Shown: positions 19,545-31,522 of the stretch, piece after piece | Layout: every line of letters starts with the position of its first letter | How positions within the stretch are numbered: position 1 is the stretch's first letter | Assembly (NCBI RefSeq): GCF_029227915.1 | Contig: NC_079881.1 | Span: forward strand, 14,609,501 to 14,673,500 | Direction of reading: 5' to 3' | Length of the DNA stretch: 64,000 nt | Origin: Hydractinia symbiolongicarpus | Lineage: Eukaryota > Cnidaria > Hydrozoa > Anthoathecata > Hydractiniidae | Translations under genes and position numbers: made by a program | The notes under the pieces: model-generated | What the model was told of the DNA's origin: nothing | The model's database searches: none | The model's input: only the letters and a program-made list of their open reading frames with translations

Positions 19545-19905
19545 TTAAAAATAGCTAGAAATCTGATTAAATAGAAGCCGTTCCAAAATTTTAGAAAAAC
19601 TATTTAAAATACTAATTGGTCGGTAATTTTCTTTCCGAGAGTTGTCACCCTTTTTGAAAACGGGAATAACTTCAGATAGTTTCAGTACTGATGGAAATAT
19701 ACCGTCAGTGATGCAAAAATTTATGCAGTTTGTAAGTGGCAAGCACATTTTGTCTGCAACTATCTGAATTATTCTCGTTGGAATTGGGCCACTGACTGCC
19801 TTTTTTGCATTTAGGCTCAGTATCACTTTATGAACTTCCTCAGGATAAACAGGTAAAAAGGAGAAGTTTCTCTTCGTTTTTGAACGGATCTTTAAAACAC
19901 TAGGG
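19545..19905 (-). pseudogene. LINE 3 reverse transcriptase N-terminal part, cut by one nonsense codon
   Basis: The minus-strand frame carries PEEVHKVILSLNAKKA, GPIPTRII, FPSVLKLSEVIPVFKKGD and NYRPISILNSFSKILERL (fingers motifs), ending at a TAA at 19545-19547. It is in the same frame as the main reverse-transcriptase frame, so one point mutation seems to be the only break. Upstream of 19905 the open frame runs by chance into satellite sequence. Confidence 0.85.
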
Positions 19906-20650
19906 TTTGGAAGGCCTGTACACGTAGTTAGCAGCGTTCTTAGAGCCTGGCGCAAAGGAAAACGACCTAGTACATCGCAGTGCATTGACATTAAAAGGAA
20001 TAGACCGATGGTCACTTCTCTGGGCTCGCGGAACGACGTGATTTACGTGTAGTCTCCTTATTAGGCCGTGAATATCCATAATACATACTTTAAAGGCCTG
20101 TCGACGTAGTTAGCAGACTTCTTAGGGCCTGGCGCTCACAGAAACAACTTAATACATAGTAGTCCATTGAGATTGAAAGGAATAGACCGATGACCACTTG
20201 TCTGGGCTCGTGGAGTCGCGTGATTTACCTCTAGACTCCGTATTAGGCCATATTGGGCCATATTACACGCTTTAAAAGCGTAGTCCATTGAGGTTGAAAG
20301 GAATAGACCGATGGCCACATTTGTCTAGGCTCGTGGAACCACGTGGTTCTCCTGTAGTCTCCTTATTAGGCTGTAAAAGGCCATAGCTTTAAAGGCCTGT
20401 CCACGTAATTAGCAGGGTTCTTAGGCCTGGCGTTCAGGAAAATGATTTAATACGTCGTAGTCCATTGAGATCGAAAGGAATAGACCGATGACCACTTGTC
20501 TGGGCTCGTGGAGTTACGTGATTTACCTGTAGACTCCGTATTAGGTCGTAATGGGCCATATTACACGCTTTAAAGGCTTGTGCACATAGTTAGCAGCACT
20601 CTTAGGACGTGGTTCTCAGGAAAACGACTTAATATTCCGTAGTGCATTGA
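19906..20650. repeat. 182-bp satellite, last divergent edge segment
   Basis: Monomers resume with TTTGGAAGGCCTGTACACG and keep the divergent edge style (TTAGAGCCTGGCGC, TAATACATAGTAGTCC, GGGCTCGTGGA). Around 20640-20700 the first monomers of the core style appear (GAACCTGGCGGTCAGG, GCTTTGAATTCC). The boundary is gradual. Confidence 0.85.
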
Positions 20651-20941
20651 GATTGAAAGGAATAAACCGATAGGAACTTGTCTGGACTCGTGGAATCGCG
20701 TGATTTACGTTCAAACTCCGTATTAGGCCGAGAATGGCCATTTTACAGCCTTGGAAGGCCTGTACACGTAGTTGGCAGCGTTCTGAGAACCTGGCGGTCA
20801 GGAAAACGACTTAATGCTTTGAATTCCATTGAGATTGAAAGGAATATACCGATACCAAATTCTCTGGCCACGTGAAATTACGTGAATTACGGGTAGACTC
20901 CGTATTACGCCGTAAATGGCCATATTACACGCTTTAAATGC

Positions 20942-20953
20942 CTGTGCGCACAG
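20942..20953. repeat. First CTGTGCGCACAG palindrome of the core-type monomer
   Basis: A perfect 12-bp palindrome that recurs in most monomers of the GCTTTAAATGCC type from here to the window end. In the edge array the same site usually reads GTCCACGTAG or GTGCACGTAG and is not palindromic over this length. Confidence 0.75.
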
Positions 20954-23900
20954 TTAGCAGCGTTTTTAGAGCCAGGCGCTCAGGAAAACGACTTAATACG
21001 TCGCAGTCCATTGAGATTAAAAGGAATAGAGCGATGGCCACTTATCTGGGCTCGTGGAACCAAGTGTTTCACGTGTAGTCTCCTTATTAGTCCGTAAATG
21101 GCCGTATTACACGCTTTAAAGGCGATAGCAACTTGTCTGTGCTTGTGGAATCACGTGCTTTACGTGTAGACTCTTTATAAGGTCGTAAATGGCCATATTA
21201 CAGCCTTGGAATGCCTACACGTAGTTTGCTGCGTTTTTAGAGCCTGGCGCTTAGGAAAACGATTTAATGCTTCGAAGTCCATTGAGATTGAAAGGAATAG
21301 AGCGATGGCTACTTGTCTGGGCTCCTGGAACCACGTGAATTACGTGTAGGCTCCGTTTTACGCCGTAAATGGCCTTATTACAGCCTTAGAAGGCCTGTAC
21401 ACGTAGTTAGCAGCGTTCTGAGAACCTAACGGACAGGAAAACGACTTAATGCTTCGAAGTCCATTGAGATTAAAAGGAATATGCCGATACCAACTAGTCT
21501 GGCCACGTGAAATTACGTGATTTACGTGTAGACTCCGTATTACGCCGTAAATGGCTATATTACAGCCTTGGAAGGCCTGTACACGTAGTTAGCAGCGTTC
21601 TGAGAACCTGGAGGTCAGGAAAACGACTTAATGCTTCGAAGTCCATTGAGATTAAAAGGAATATTCCGATAGCAACTTGTCTGTGCTTGTGGAATCACGT
21701 GCTTTACGTGTAGACTTTTTATAAGGTCGTAAATGGCCATATTACAGCCTTGGAATGCCTGTACACATGGTTAGCAGCGTTCTGAGAACCTGGCGGTCAG
21801 GAAAACGACTTAATGCTTTGAATTCCATTGAGATTGAAAGGAATATACCGATACCAAATTCTCTGGCCACGTGAAATTACGTGAATTACGGGTAGACTCC
21901 GTATTACGCCGTAAATGACCATATTACACGCTTTAAATGCCTGTGCGCACAGTTAGCAGCGTTTTTAGAGCCAGGCGCTCAGGAAAACGACTTAATACGT
22001 CGCAGTCCATTGAGATTAAAAGGAATAGAGCGATGGCCACTTATCTGGGTTCGTGGAACCAAGTGTTTCACGTGTAGTCTCCTTATTAGTCCGTAAATGG
22101 CCGTAATACACGCTTTAAAGGCGATAGCAACTTGTCTGTGCTTGTGGAACCACGTGAATTACGTGTAGGCTCCGTTTTACGCCGTAAATGGCCTTATTAC
22201 AGCCTTGGAAGGCCTGTACACGTAGTTAGCAGCGTTCTGAGAACCTAACGGACAGGAAAACGACTTAATGCTTCGAAGTCCATTGAGATTGAAAGGAATA
22301 GAGCGATGGCCACTTGGTTGGTCTCCTGGAATGACGTGGTTCACGTGTAGTCTCTTTATTAGTCCGTAAATGGCCATATTACACGCTTTAAAGGCACACA
22401 GTTAACAGCGTTTTTAAAGCCTGGCGCTCAGGATAGCCACTTATTACATCGCAGTCCATTGAGATTAAAAGGAATATACCGATAGCAACTTGTCTGTGCT
22501 TGTGGAATCACGTGCTTTACGTGTAGGCTCTTTATAAGGTCGTAAATGGCCATATTACAGCCTTGGAATGCCTGTACACGTAGTTAGCAGCGTTCTGAGA
22601 ACCTGGCGGTCAGGAAAACGACTTAATGCTTCGAAGCCCATTGAGATTGAAAGGAATAGAGCGATGGCAACTTGTCTGGGCACCTGGAACCACGTGAATT
22701 ACGTGTAGACTCCGTATTACGCTGTAAATGGCCATATTACAGCCTTGGAATGCCTGTACACATAATTAGCAGCGTTCTGAGAACCTGGCGGTCAGGAAAA
22801 CGACTTAATGCTTTGAATTCCATTGAGATTAAAAGGAATATACCGATACCAACTTGTCTGGCTGCGTAAAAATACGTGATTTACGTGTAGACTCCGTATT
22901 AGGCCGTGAATGACTATATTACAGCTTTGGAAGGCCTGTACACGTAGTTAGCAGCGTTCTGAGAACCTGGCGGTCAGGACATTGACTTAATTCTTCGAAG
23001 TCCATTGAGATTGAAAGGAATAGAGCGATGGCCACTTGTCTGGTCTCCTGGATTGACGTGGTTCATGTGTAGACTCTTTAAAAAGTCTTAAATGGCCATA
23101 TTACACGCTTTAAATGCTTGTGCGCACAGTTAGCAGAGTTTTTAGAGCCTGGCGCTCAGGAAAACGATTTAATGCTTCGAAGTCCATTGAGATGGAAAGG
23201 AATAGAGCGATAGCTACTTGTCTGGGCTCCTGGAACCACGTGAATTACGTGTAGACTTCGTATTGCGCCGTAAATGGCCATATTACAGCCTTGGAATGCC
23301 TCTACACGTAGTTAGCAGCGTTCTGAGAACCTGGCGGTCAGGAAAACGACTTAATGCTTCGAAGTCCATTGAGATTAAAAGGAATATTCCGATAGCAACT
23401 TGTCTGTGCTTGTGGAATCACGTGCTTTACGTGTAGACTCTTTTGAAGGTCGTAAATGGCCATATTACAGCCTTGGAATGCCTGTACACATAGTTAGCAG
23501 CGTTCTGAGAACCTGGCGGTCAGGAAAACGACTTAATGCTTTGAATTTCATTGAGATTAAAAGGAATATACCAATACCAACTTGTCTGGCCGCGTAAAAT
23601 TACGTGATTTACGTGTAGACTCCGAATTAGGCCGTAAATGGCTATATTACAGCTTTGGAAGGCCTGTACTCGTAGTTAGCAGCGTTCTGAGAATCTGGCG
23701 GTCAGGACATTGACTTAATTCTTCGAAGTCCATTGAAATTGAAAGGAATAGAGCGATGGCCACTTGTCTGGTCTCCTGGAAGGACGTGGTTCACGTGTAG
23801 TCTCTTTATTAGTCCGTAAATGGTCATATTACACGCTTTAAATGCCTGTGCGCACAGTTAGCAGCGTTTTTAGAGCCTGGCGCTCAGGATAGCGACTTAT

Positions 23901-24249
23901 TGCGTCGCAGTCCATTGAGATTAAAAGGAATATACCGATAGCAACTTGTCTGTGCTTGTGGAATCACGTGCTTTACGTGTAGACTCTTTATAAGGTCGTA
24001 AATGGCCATATTACAGCCTTGGAATGCCTACACGTAGTTTGCAGCGTTTTTAGAGCCTGGCGCTTAGGAAAACGATTTAATGCTTCGAAGTCCATTGAGA
24101 TTGAAAGGAATAGAGCGATGGCTACTTGTCTGGGCTCCTGGAACCACGTGAATTACGTGTAGGCTCCGTTTTACGCCGTAAATGGCCTTATTACAGCCTT
24201 GGAATGCCTGTACACGTAGTTAGCAGCGTTCTGAGAACCTAACGGACAG

Positions 24250-26920
24250 GAAAACGACTTAATGCTTCGAAGTCCATTGAGATTAAAAGGAATATTCCGA
24301 TAGCAACTTGTCTGTGCCTGTGGAATCACGTGCTTTACGTGTAGACTCTTTATAAGGTCGTAAATGGCCATATTACAGCCTTGGAATGCCTGTACACGTA
24401 GTTAGCAGCGTTCTGAGAACCAGGCGTTCAGGAAAACGACTTAATGCATCGAAGTCCATTGAGATTGAAAGGAATAGAGCGATGGCCACTTGTCTGGTCT
24501 CCTGGAACCACGTGGTTCACGTGTAATCTCCTTATTAGTCCGCTTTAAATACCTGTGCGCTCAGTTAGCAGCGTTTTTAGAGCCTGGCGCTCAAGAAAAC
24601 GACTTAATACGTCGCAGTCCATTGAGATTAAAAGGAATATACCGATATCAACTTGTCTGGCCACATGAAATTACGTGATTTACGTATAGACTCCGTATTA
24701 CGCCGTAAATGGCCATAATACAGCCTTGTAATGCCTGTACACGTAGTTAGCAGCGCTCTGAGAAACTGGAGGTCAGGACATTGACTTAATGCTTCGAAGT
24801 CCATTGAGATTGAAAGGAATAGAGCGATGGCCACTTGTCTGGTCTCCTGGAACCACGTGGTTCACGTGTAGTCTCCTTATTAGCCCGTAAATGGCTATAT
24901 TACAGCCTTGGAAGGCCTGTACACGTAGTTAGCAGCATTCTGAGAACCTGGCGGTCAGGAAAACGACTTAATGCTTTGAAGTCCATTGAGATTGAAAGGA
25001 ATATACCGATACCAACTTGTCTGGCCACGTGAAATTACGTGATTTACGTGTAGACTCCGTATTACGCCGTAAATGGCCATATTACACGCTTTAAATGCCT
25101 TTGCGCACAGTTAGCAGCGTTTTTAGAGCCTGGCGCTCAGGAAAACGACTTAATACGTCGCAGTCCATTGAGATTAAAAGGAATAGAGCGATGGCCACTT
25201 ATCTGGGCTGGTGGAACCAAGTGTTTCACGTGTAGTCTCCTTATTAGTCCGTAAATGGCCGTATTACACGCTTTAAAGGCGATAGCAACTTGTCTGTGCT
25301 TGTGGAATCACGTGCTTTACGTGTAGACTCCTTATAAGGTTGTAATTGGCCATATTACAGCCTTGGAATGCCTACACGTAGTTTGCAGCGTTTTTAGAGC
25401 CTGGCGCTTAGGAAAACGATTTAAGGCTTCGAAGTCCATTGAGATTGAAAGGAATAGAGCGATGGCTACTTGTCTGGGCTCCTGGAACCACGTGAATTAC
25501 GTGTAGGCTCCGTTTTACGCCGTAAATGGCCTTATTACAGCCTTGGAATGCCTGTACACGTAGTTAGCAGCGTTCTGAGAACCTAACGGACAGGAAAACG
25601 ACTTAATGCTTCGAAGTCCATTGAGATTAAAAGGAATATACCGATACCAACTTGTCTGGCCACGTGAAATTACGTGATTTACGTGTAGACTCGGTATTAG
25701 GCCGTAAATGGCCATATTACAGCCTTGGAAGGCCTGTACACGTAGTTAGCAGCGTTCTGAGAACCTAGCGGTCAGGAAAACGACCTAATGCTTCGAAGTC
25801 CATTGAGATTGAAAGGAATGGAGCGATGGCCACTTGTCCAGACAAGTGACCATCGCATCGCATCGCATCTCTCCTGGAAACACGTGGTTCATGTGTAATC
25901 TCCTTATTAGCCCGTAAATGGCCAGGAAAACGACTTAATGCTTCGAAGTCCATTGAGATTAAAAGGAATATACCGATACCAACTTGTCTGGCCACGTGAA
26001 ATTACGTGATTTACGTGTAGACTCCGTATTACGCCATAAATGGCTATATTACAGCCTTGGAAGGCCTGTACACATAGTTAGCAGCGTTCTGAGAACCTGG
26101 CGGTCAGGAAAACTACTTAATGCTCCGAATTCCATTGAGATTAAAAGGAATATTCCGATAGCAACTTGTCTGTGCCTGTGGAATCACGTGCTTTACGTGT
26201 AGACTCTTTATAAGGTCGTAAATGGCCATATTACAGCCTTGGAATGCCTGTACACGTAGTTAGCAGCGTTCTGAGAACCAGGCGTTCAGGAAAACGACTT
26301 AATGCATCGAAGTCCATTGAGATTGAAAGGAATAGAGCGATGGCCACTTGTCTGGTCTCCTGGAACCACGTGGTTCACGTGTAATCTCCTTATTAGTCCG
26401 CTTTAAATACCTGTGCGCACAGTTAGCAGCGTTTTTAGAGCCTGGCGCTCAGGAAAACGACTTAATACGTCGCAGTCCATTGAGATTAAAAGGAATATAC
26501 CGATATCAACTTGTCTGGCCACATGAAATTACGTGATTTACGTATAGACTCCGTATTACGCCGTAAATGGCCATAATACAGCCTTGTAATGCCTGTACAC
26601 GTAGTTAGCAGCGCTCTGAGAAACTGGAGGTCAAGACATTGACTTAATGCTTCGAAGTCCATTGAGATTGAAAGGAATAGAGCGATGGCCACTTGTCTGG
26701 TCTCCTGGAACCACGTGGTTCACGTGTAGTCTCCTTATTAACCCGTAAATGGCTATATTACAGCCTTGGAAGGCCTGTACACGTAGTTAGCAGCATTCTG
26801 AGAACCTGGCGGTCAGGAAAACAACTTAATGCTTTGAAGTCCATTGAGATTGAAAGGAATATACCGATACCAACTTGTCTGGCCACGTGAAATTACGTGA
26901 TTTACGTGTAGACTCCGTAT
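24250..26920. repeat. Segment duplicated at a shift of 1858 bp
   Basis: About 24250-25060 is repeated at about 26108-26920 with the same order of monomer variants, including a shortened TCCGCTTTAAATACC monomer and the ATATCAACTTGTCTGGCCACATG monomer. Corresponding positions: 24490/26348, 24628/26486, 24835/26693. Confidence 0.8.
25823..25856. repeat. Foldback variant monomer, copy 1
   Basis: The arm GCGATGGCCACTTGTC is followed by CA and then GACAAGTGACCATCGC, its reverse complement with one mismatch. A CATCG triplet repeat comes next (to about 25869), and the rest of the monomer lacks about 70 bp (joined at AATGGCCAGGAAAACG). Confidence 0.92.
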
Positions 26921-29900
26921 TAGGCCGTAAATGACTATATTACAGCTTTGGAAGGCCTGTACACGTAGTTAGCAGCGTTCTGAGAACCTGGCGGTCAGGA
27001 CATTGACTTAATGCTTCGATGTCCATTGAGATTGAAAGGAGTTAGAGCGATGGCCACTTGTCTGGGCACCTGGAACCACGTGAATTACGTGTAGACTCCG
27101 TATTACGCTGTAAATGGCCATATTACAGCCTTGGAATGCCTGTACACGTAGTTAGCAGCGCTCTGAGAAACTGGCGGTCAGGACATTGACTTAATGCTTC
27201 GAAGTCTATTGAGATTGAAAGGAATAGAGCGATGGCCACTTGTCTGGTCTCCAGGGATGACGTGGTTCACGTGTAGACTCTTTAAAAGGTCTTAAATGGC
27301 CATATTACACGCTTTAAATGCCTGTGCGCACAGTTAGCGGCGTTTTTAGAGCCTGGCGCTCAGGAAAACGAATTAATACGTCGCAGTCCATTGAGATTAA
27401 AAGGAATAGAGCGATGGCCACTTATCTGGGCTCATGGAACCAAGTGGTTCACGTGTAGTCTTCTTATTAGTCCGTAAATGGCCGTATTACACGCTTTAAA
27501 GGCGATAGCAACTTGTCTGTGCTTGTGGAATCACGTGCTTTACGTGTAGACTCTTTATAAGGTCGTAAATGGCCATATTACAGCCTTGGAATGCCTACAC
27601 GTAGTTTGCAGCGTTTTTAGAGCCTGGCGCTTAGGAAAACGATTTAATGCTTCGAAGTCCATTGTGATTGAAAGGAATAGAGCGATGGCTACTTGTCTGG
27701 GCTCCTGGAACCACGTGAATTACGTGTAGGCTCCGTTTTACGCCGTAAATGCCTTATTACTGCCTTGGAAGGCCTGTACACGTAGTTAGCAGCGCTCTGA
27801 GAAACTGGAGGTCAGGACATTGACTTAATGCTTCGAAGTCCATTGAGATTGAAAGGAATAGAGCGATGGCCACTTGTCTGGTCTCCTGGAACCACGTGGT
27901 TCACGTGTAGTCTCCTTATTAGCCAGTAAATGGCTATATTACAGCCTTGGAAGGCCTGTACACGTAGTTAGCAGCGTTCTGAGAACCTGGAGGTCAGGAA
28001 AACGACTTAATGCTTCGAAGTCCATTGAGATTAAATGGAATATTCCGATAGCAACTTGTCTGTGCTTGTGGAATCACGTGCTTTACGTGTAGACTCTTTA
28101 TAAGGTCGTAAATGGCCATATTACAGCCTTGGAATGCCTGTACACATAGTTAGCAGCGTTCTGAGAACCTGGCGGTCAGGAAAACGACTTAATGCTTTGA
28201 ATTCCATTGAGATTGAAAGGAATGGAGCGATGGCCACTTGTCCAGACAAGTGGCTATCGCATCGCATCGCATCTCTCCTGGAAACACGTGGTTCATGTGT
28301 AGTCTCCTTATTAGCCCGTAAATGGCCAGGAAAACGACTTAATGCTTCGAAGTCCATTGAGATTAAAAGGAATATACCGATACCAACTTGTCTGGCCACG
28401 TGAAATTACGTGATTTACGTGTAGACTCCGTATTACGCCGTAAATGGCTATATTACAGCCTTGGAAGGCCTGTACACGTAGTTAGCAGCGTTCTGAGAAC
28501 CTGGCGTTCAGGAAAACTACTTAATGCTTCGAATTCCATTGAGATTGAAAGGAATAGGGGGATGGCAACTTGTCTGGGAACCTGGAACCACGTGAATTAC
28601 GTGTAGACTCCGTATTACGCTGTAAATGGCCATATTACAGCCTTGGAACACCGTACACGTAGTTAGCAGCGCTCTGAGAAACTGGCGGTCAGGACATTGA
28701 CTTAATGCTTTGAAGTCCATTGAGATTGAAAGGAATAGAGCAATGGCCACTTGTCTGGTCTCCCGGAACCACGTGGTTCACGTGTAGACTCCGTATTACG
28801 CTGTAAATGGCCATATTACAGCCTTGGAATGCCTGTACACGTAGTTAGCAGCGCTCTGAGAAACTGGCGGTCAGGACATTGACTTAATGCTTCGAAATCC
28901 ATTGAGATTGAAAGGAGTTAGAGCGATGGCCACTTGTCTGGGCACCTGGAACCACGTGAATTACGTGTAATCTCCTTATTAGTCCGCTTTAAATGCCTGT
29001 GCGCACAGTTAGCAGCGTTTTTAGAGCCTGGCGCTCAGGAAAACGACTTAATACGTCGCAGTCAATTGAGATTAAAAGGAATATACCGATATCAACTTGT
29101 CTGTGCCTGTGGAATCACGTGCTTTACGTGTAGACGTTTTATAAGGTCGTAAATGGCCATACTACAGCCTTGGAAGGCCTGTACACGTAGTTAGCAGCGT
29201 TCTGAAAGCCTGGCGGTCACGAAAGTGACTTAATGCTTCGAAGTCCATTGAGATTGAAAGGAATAGAGCGATGGCCACTTGTCTGCTATCCTGGAATCAC
29301 GTGGTTCACGTGTAGTCTCTTTATTAGTCCGTAAATGGCCATATTACACGCTTTAAATGCCTGTGCGCACAGTTAGCAGCGTTTTTAGAGCCTGCCGCTC
29401 AGGAAAACGACTTAATACGTCGCAGTCCATTGAGATTAAAAGGAATAGAGCGATGGCCACTTATCTGGGCTCATGGAACCAAGTGGTTCACGTGTAGTCT
29501 CCTTATTAGTCCGTAAATGGCCGTATTACACGCTTTAAAGGCGATAGCAACTTGTCTGTGCTTGTGGAATCACGTGCTTTACGTGTAGTCTCTTTATAAG
29601 GTCGTAAATGGCCATATTACAGCCTTGGAATGCCTACACGTAGTTTGCAGCGTTTTTTGAGCCTGGCGCTTAGGAAAACGATTTAATGCTTCAAAGTCCA
29701 TTGAGATTGAAATAATAGAGCGATGGCTACTTGTCTGAGCTCCTGGAACCACATGAATTACGTGTAGGCTCCGTTTTACGCCGTAAATAGCCTTATTACA
29801 GCCTTTGAAGGCCTGTACACGTAGTTAGCAGCGTTCTGAGAACCTAACGGACAGGAAAACGACTTAATGCTTCGAAGTCCATTGAGATTGAAAGGAATAG

Positions 29901-31522
29901 AGCGATGGCCACTTGTCTGGTCTCCTGGAACCACGTGGTTCACGTGTAGACTCCGTATTACGCTGTAAATGGCCATATTACAGCCTTGGAATGCCTGTAC
30001 ACGTAGTTAGCCGCGCTCTGAGAAACTGGCGGTCAGGACATTGACTTAATGCTTCGAAGTCCATTGAGATTGAAAGGAATAGAGCGATGGCCACTTGTCT
30101 GGTCTCCTGGAACCACGTGGTTCACGTGTAATCTCCTTATTAGTCCGCTTTAAATACCTGTGCGCACAGTTAGCAGCGTTTTTAGAGCCTGGCGCTCAGG
30201 AAAACGACTTAATACCGCGCAGTCCATTGAGATAAAAAGGAATATACCGATATCAACTTGTCTGGCCACATGAAATTACGTGATTTACGTATAGACTCCG
30301 TATTACGCCGTAAATGGCCATAATACAGCCTTGTAATGCCTGTACACGTAGTTAGCAGCGCTCTGAGAAACTGGAGGTCAGGACATTGACTTAATGCTTC
30401 GAAGTCCATTGAGATTGAAAGGAATAGAGCGATGGCCACTTGTCTGGTCTCCTGGAACCACGTGGTTCACGTGTAGTCTCCTTATTAACCCGTAAATGGC
30501 TATATTACAGCCTTGGAAGGCCTGTACACGTAGTTAGCAGCATTCTGAGAACCTGGCGGTCAGGAAAACAACTTAATGCTTTGAAGTCCATTGAGATTGA
30601 AAGGAATATACCGATACCAACTTGTCTGGCCACGTGAAATTACGTGATTTACGTGTAGACTCCGTATTAGGCCGTAAATGACTATATTACAGCTTTGGAA
30701 GGCCTGTACACGTAGTTAGCAGCGTTCTGAGAACCTGGCGGTCAGGACATTGACTTAATGCTTCGAAGTCCATTGAGATTGAAAGGAGTTAGAGCGATGG
30801 CCACTTGTCTGGGCACCTGGAACCACGTGAATTACGTGTAGACTCCGTATTACGCTGTAAATGGCCATATTACAGCCTTGGAATGCCTGTACACGTAGTT
30901 AGCAGCGCTCTGAGAAACTGGCGGTCAGGACATTGACTTAATGCTTCGAAGTCTATTGAGATTGAAAGGAATAGAGCGATGGCCACTTGTCTGGTCTCCA
31001 GGGATGACGTGGTTCACGTGTAGACTCTTTAAAAGGTCTTAAATGGCCATATTACACGCTTTAAATGCCTGTGCGCACAGTTAGCGGCGTTTTTAGAGCC
31101 TGGCGCTCAGGAAAACGAATTAATACGTCGCAGTCCATTGAGATTAAAAGGAATAGAGCGATGGCCACTTATCTGGGCTCATGGAACCAAGTGGTTCACG
31201 TGTAGTCTTCTTATTAGTCCGTAAATGGCCGTATTACACGCTTTAAAGGCGATAGCAACTTGTCTGTGCTTGTGGAATCACGTGCTTTACGTGTAGACTC
31301 TTTATAAGGTCGTAAATGGCCATATTACAGCCTTGGAATGCCTACACGTAGTTTGCAGCGTTTTTAGAGCCTGGCGCTTAGGAAAACGATTTAATGCTTC
31401 GAAGTCCATTGTGATTGAAAGGAATAGAGCGATGGCTACTTGTCTGGGCTCCTGGAACCACGTGAATTACGTGTAGGCTCCGTTTTACGCCGTAAATGCC
31501 TTATTACTGCCTTGGAAGGCCT
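26280..31522. repeat. Segment duplicated at a shift of 3747 bp
   Basis: About 26280-27775 recurs at about 30030-31522 in the same variant order. For example, the monomer at 26693 and that at 30440 are identical over their whole translated length, and both carry the CTCCAGGGATGACGTGG variant further on. Confidence 0.8.
28227..28260. repeat. Foldback variant monomer, copy 2
   Basis: Same two 16-bp arms around CA as at 25823, with GACAAGTGGCTATCGC as the right arm (one mismatch), followed by the CATCG repeat and the same internal deletion. Confidence 0.92.

Larger units (their letters stand above)
18167..19905 (-). mobile_element. LINE 3: 5'-truncated non-LTR retrotransposon inserted in the satellite
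   Basis: A 1.74-kb insert between satellite words CCATATTA (to 18166) and TTTGGAAGGCC (from 19906). The 3' end is on the left with an ATT tandem tail, then a UTR containing a run of about 20 A (plus strand, near 18243-18265), then reverse-transcriptase coding. The 5' end lies within the region just before the polymerase, so the endonuclease is lost. A few satellite bases (about CAGC) are missing at the junction, and no clear target duplication was found. Its reverse transcriptase is related to LINE 2 but clearly a different family. Confidence 0.92.
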
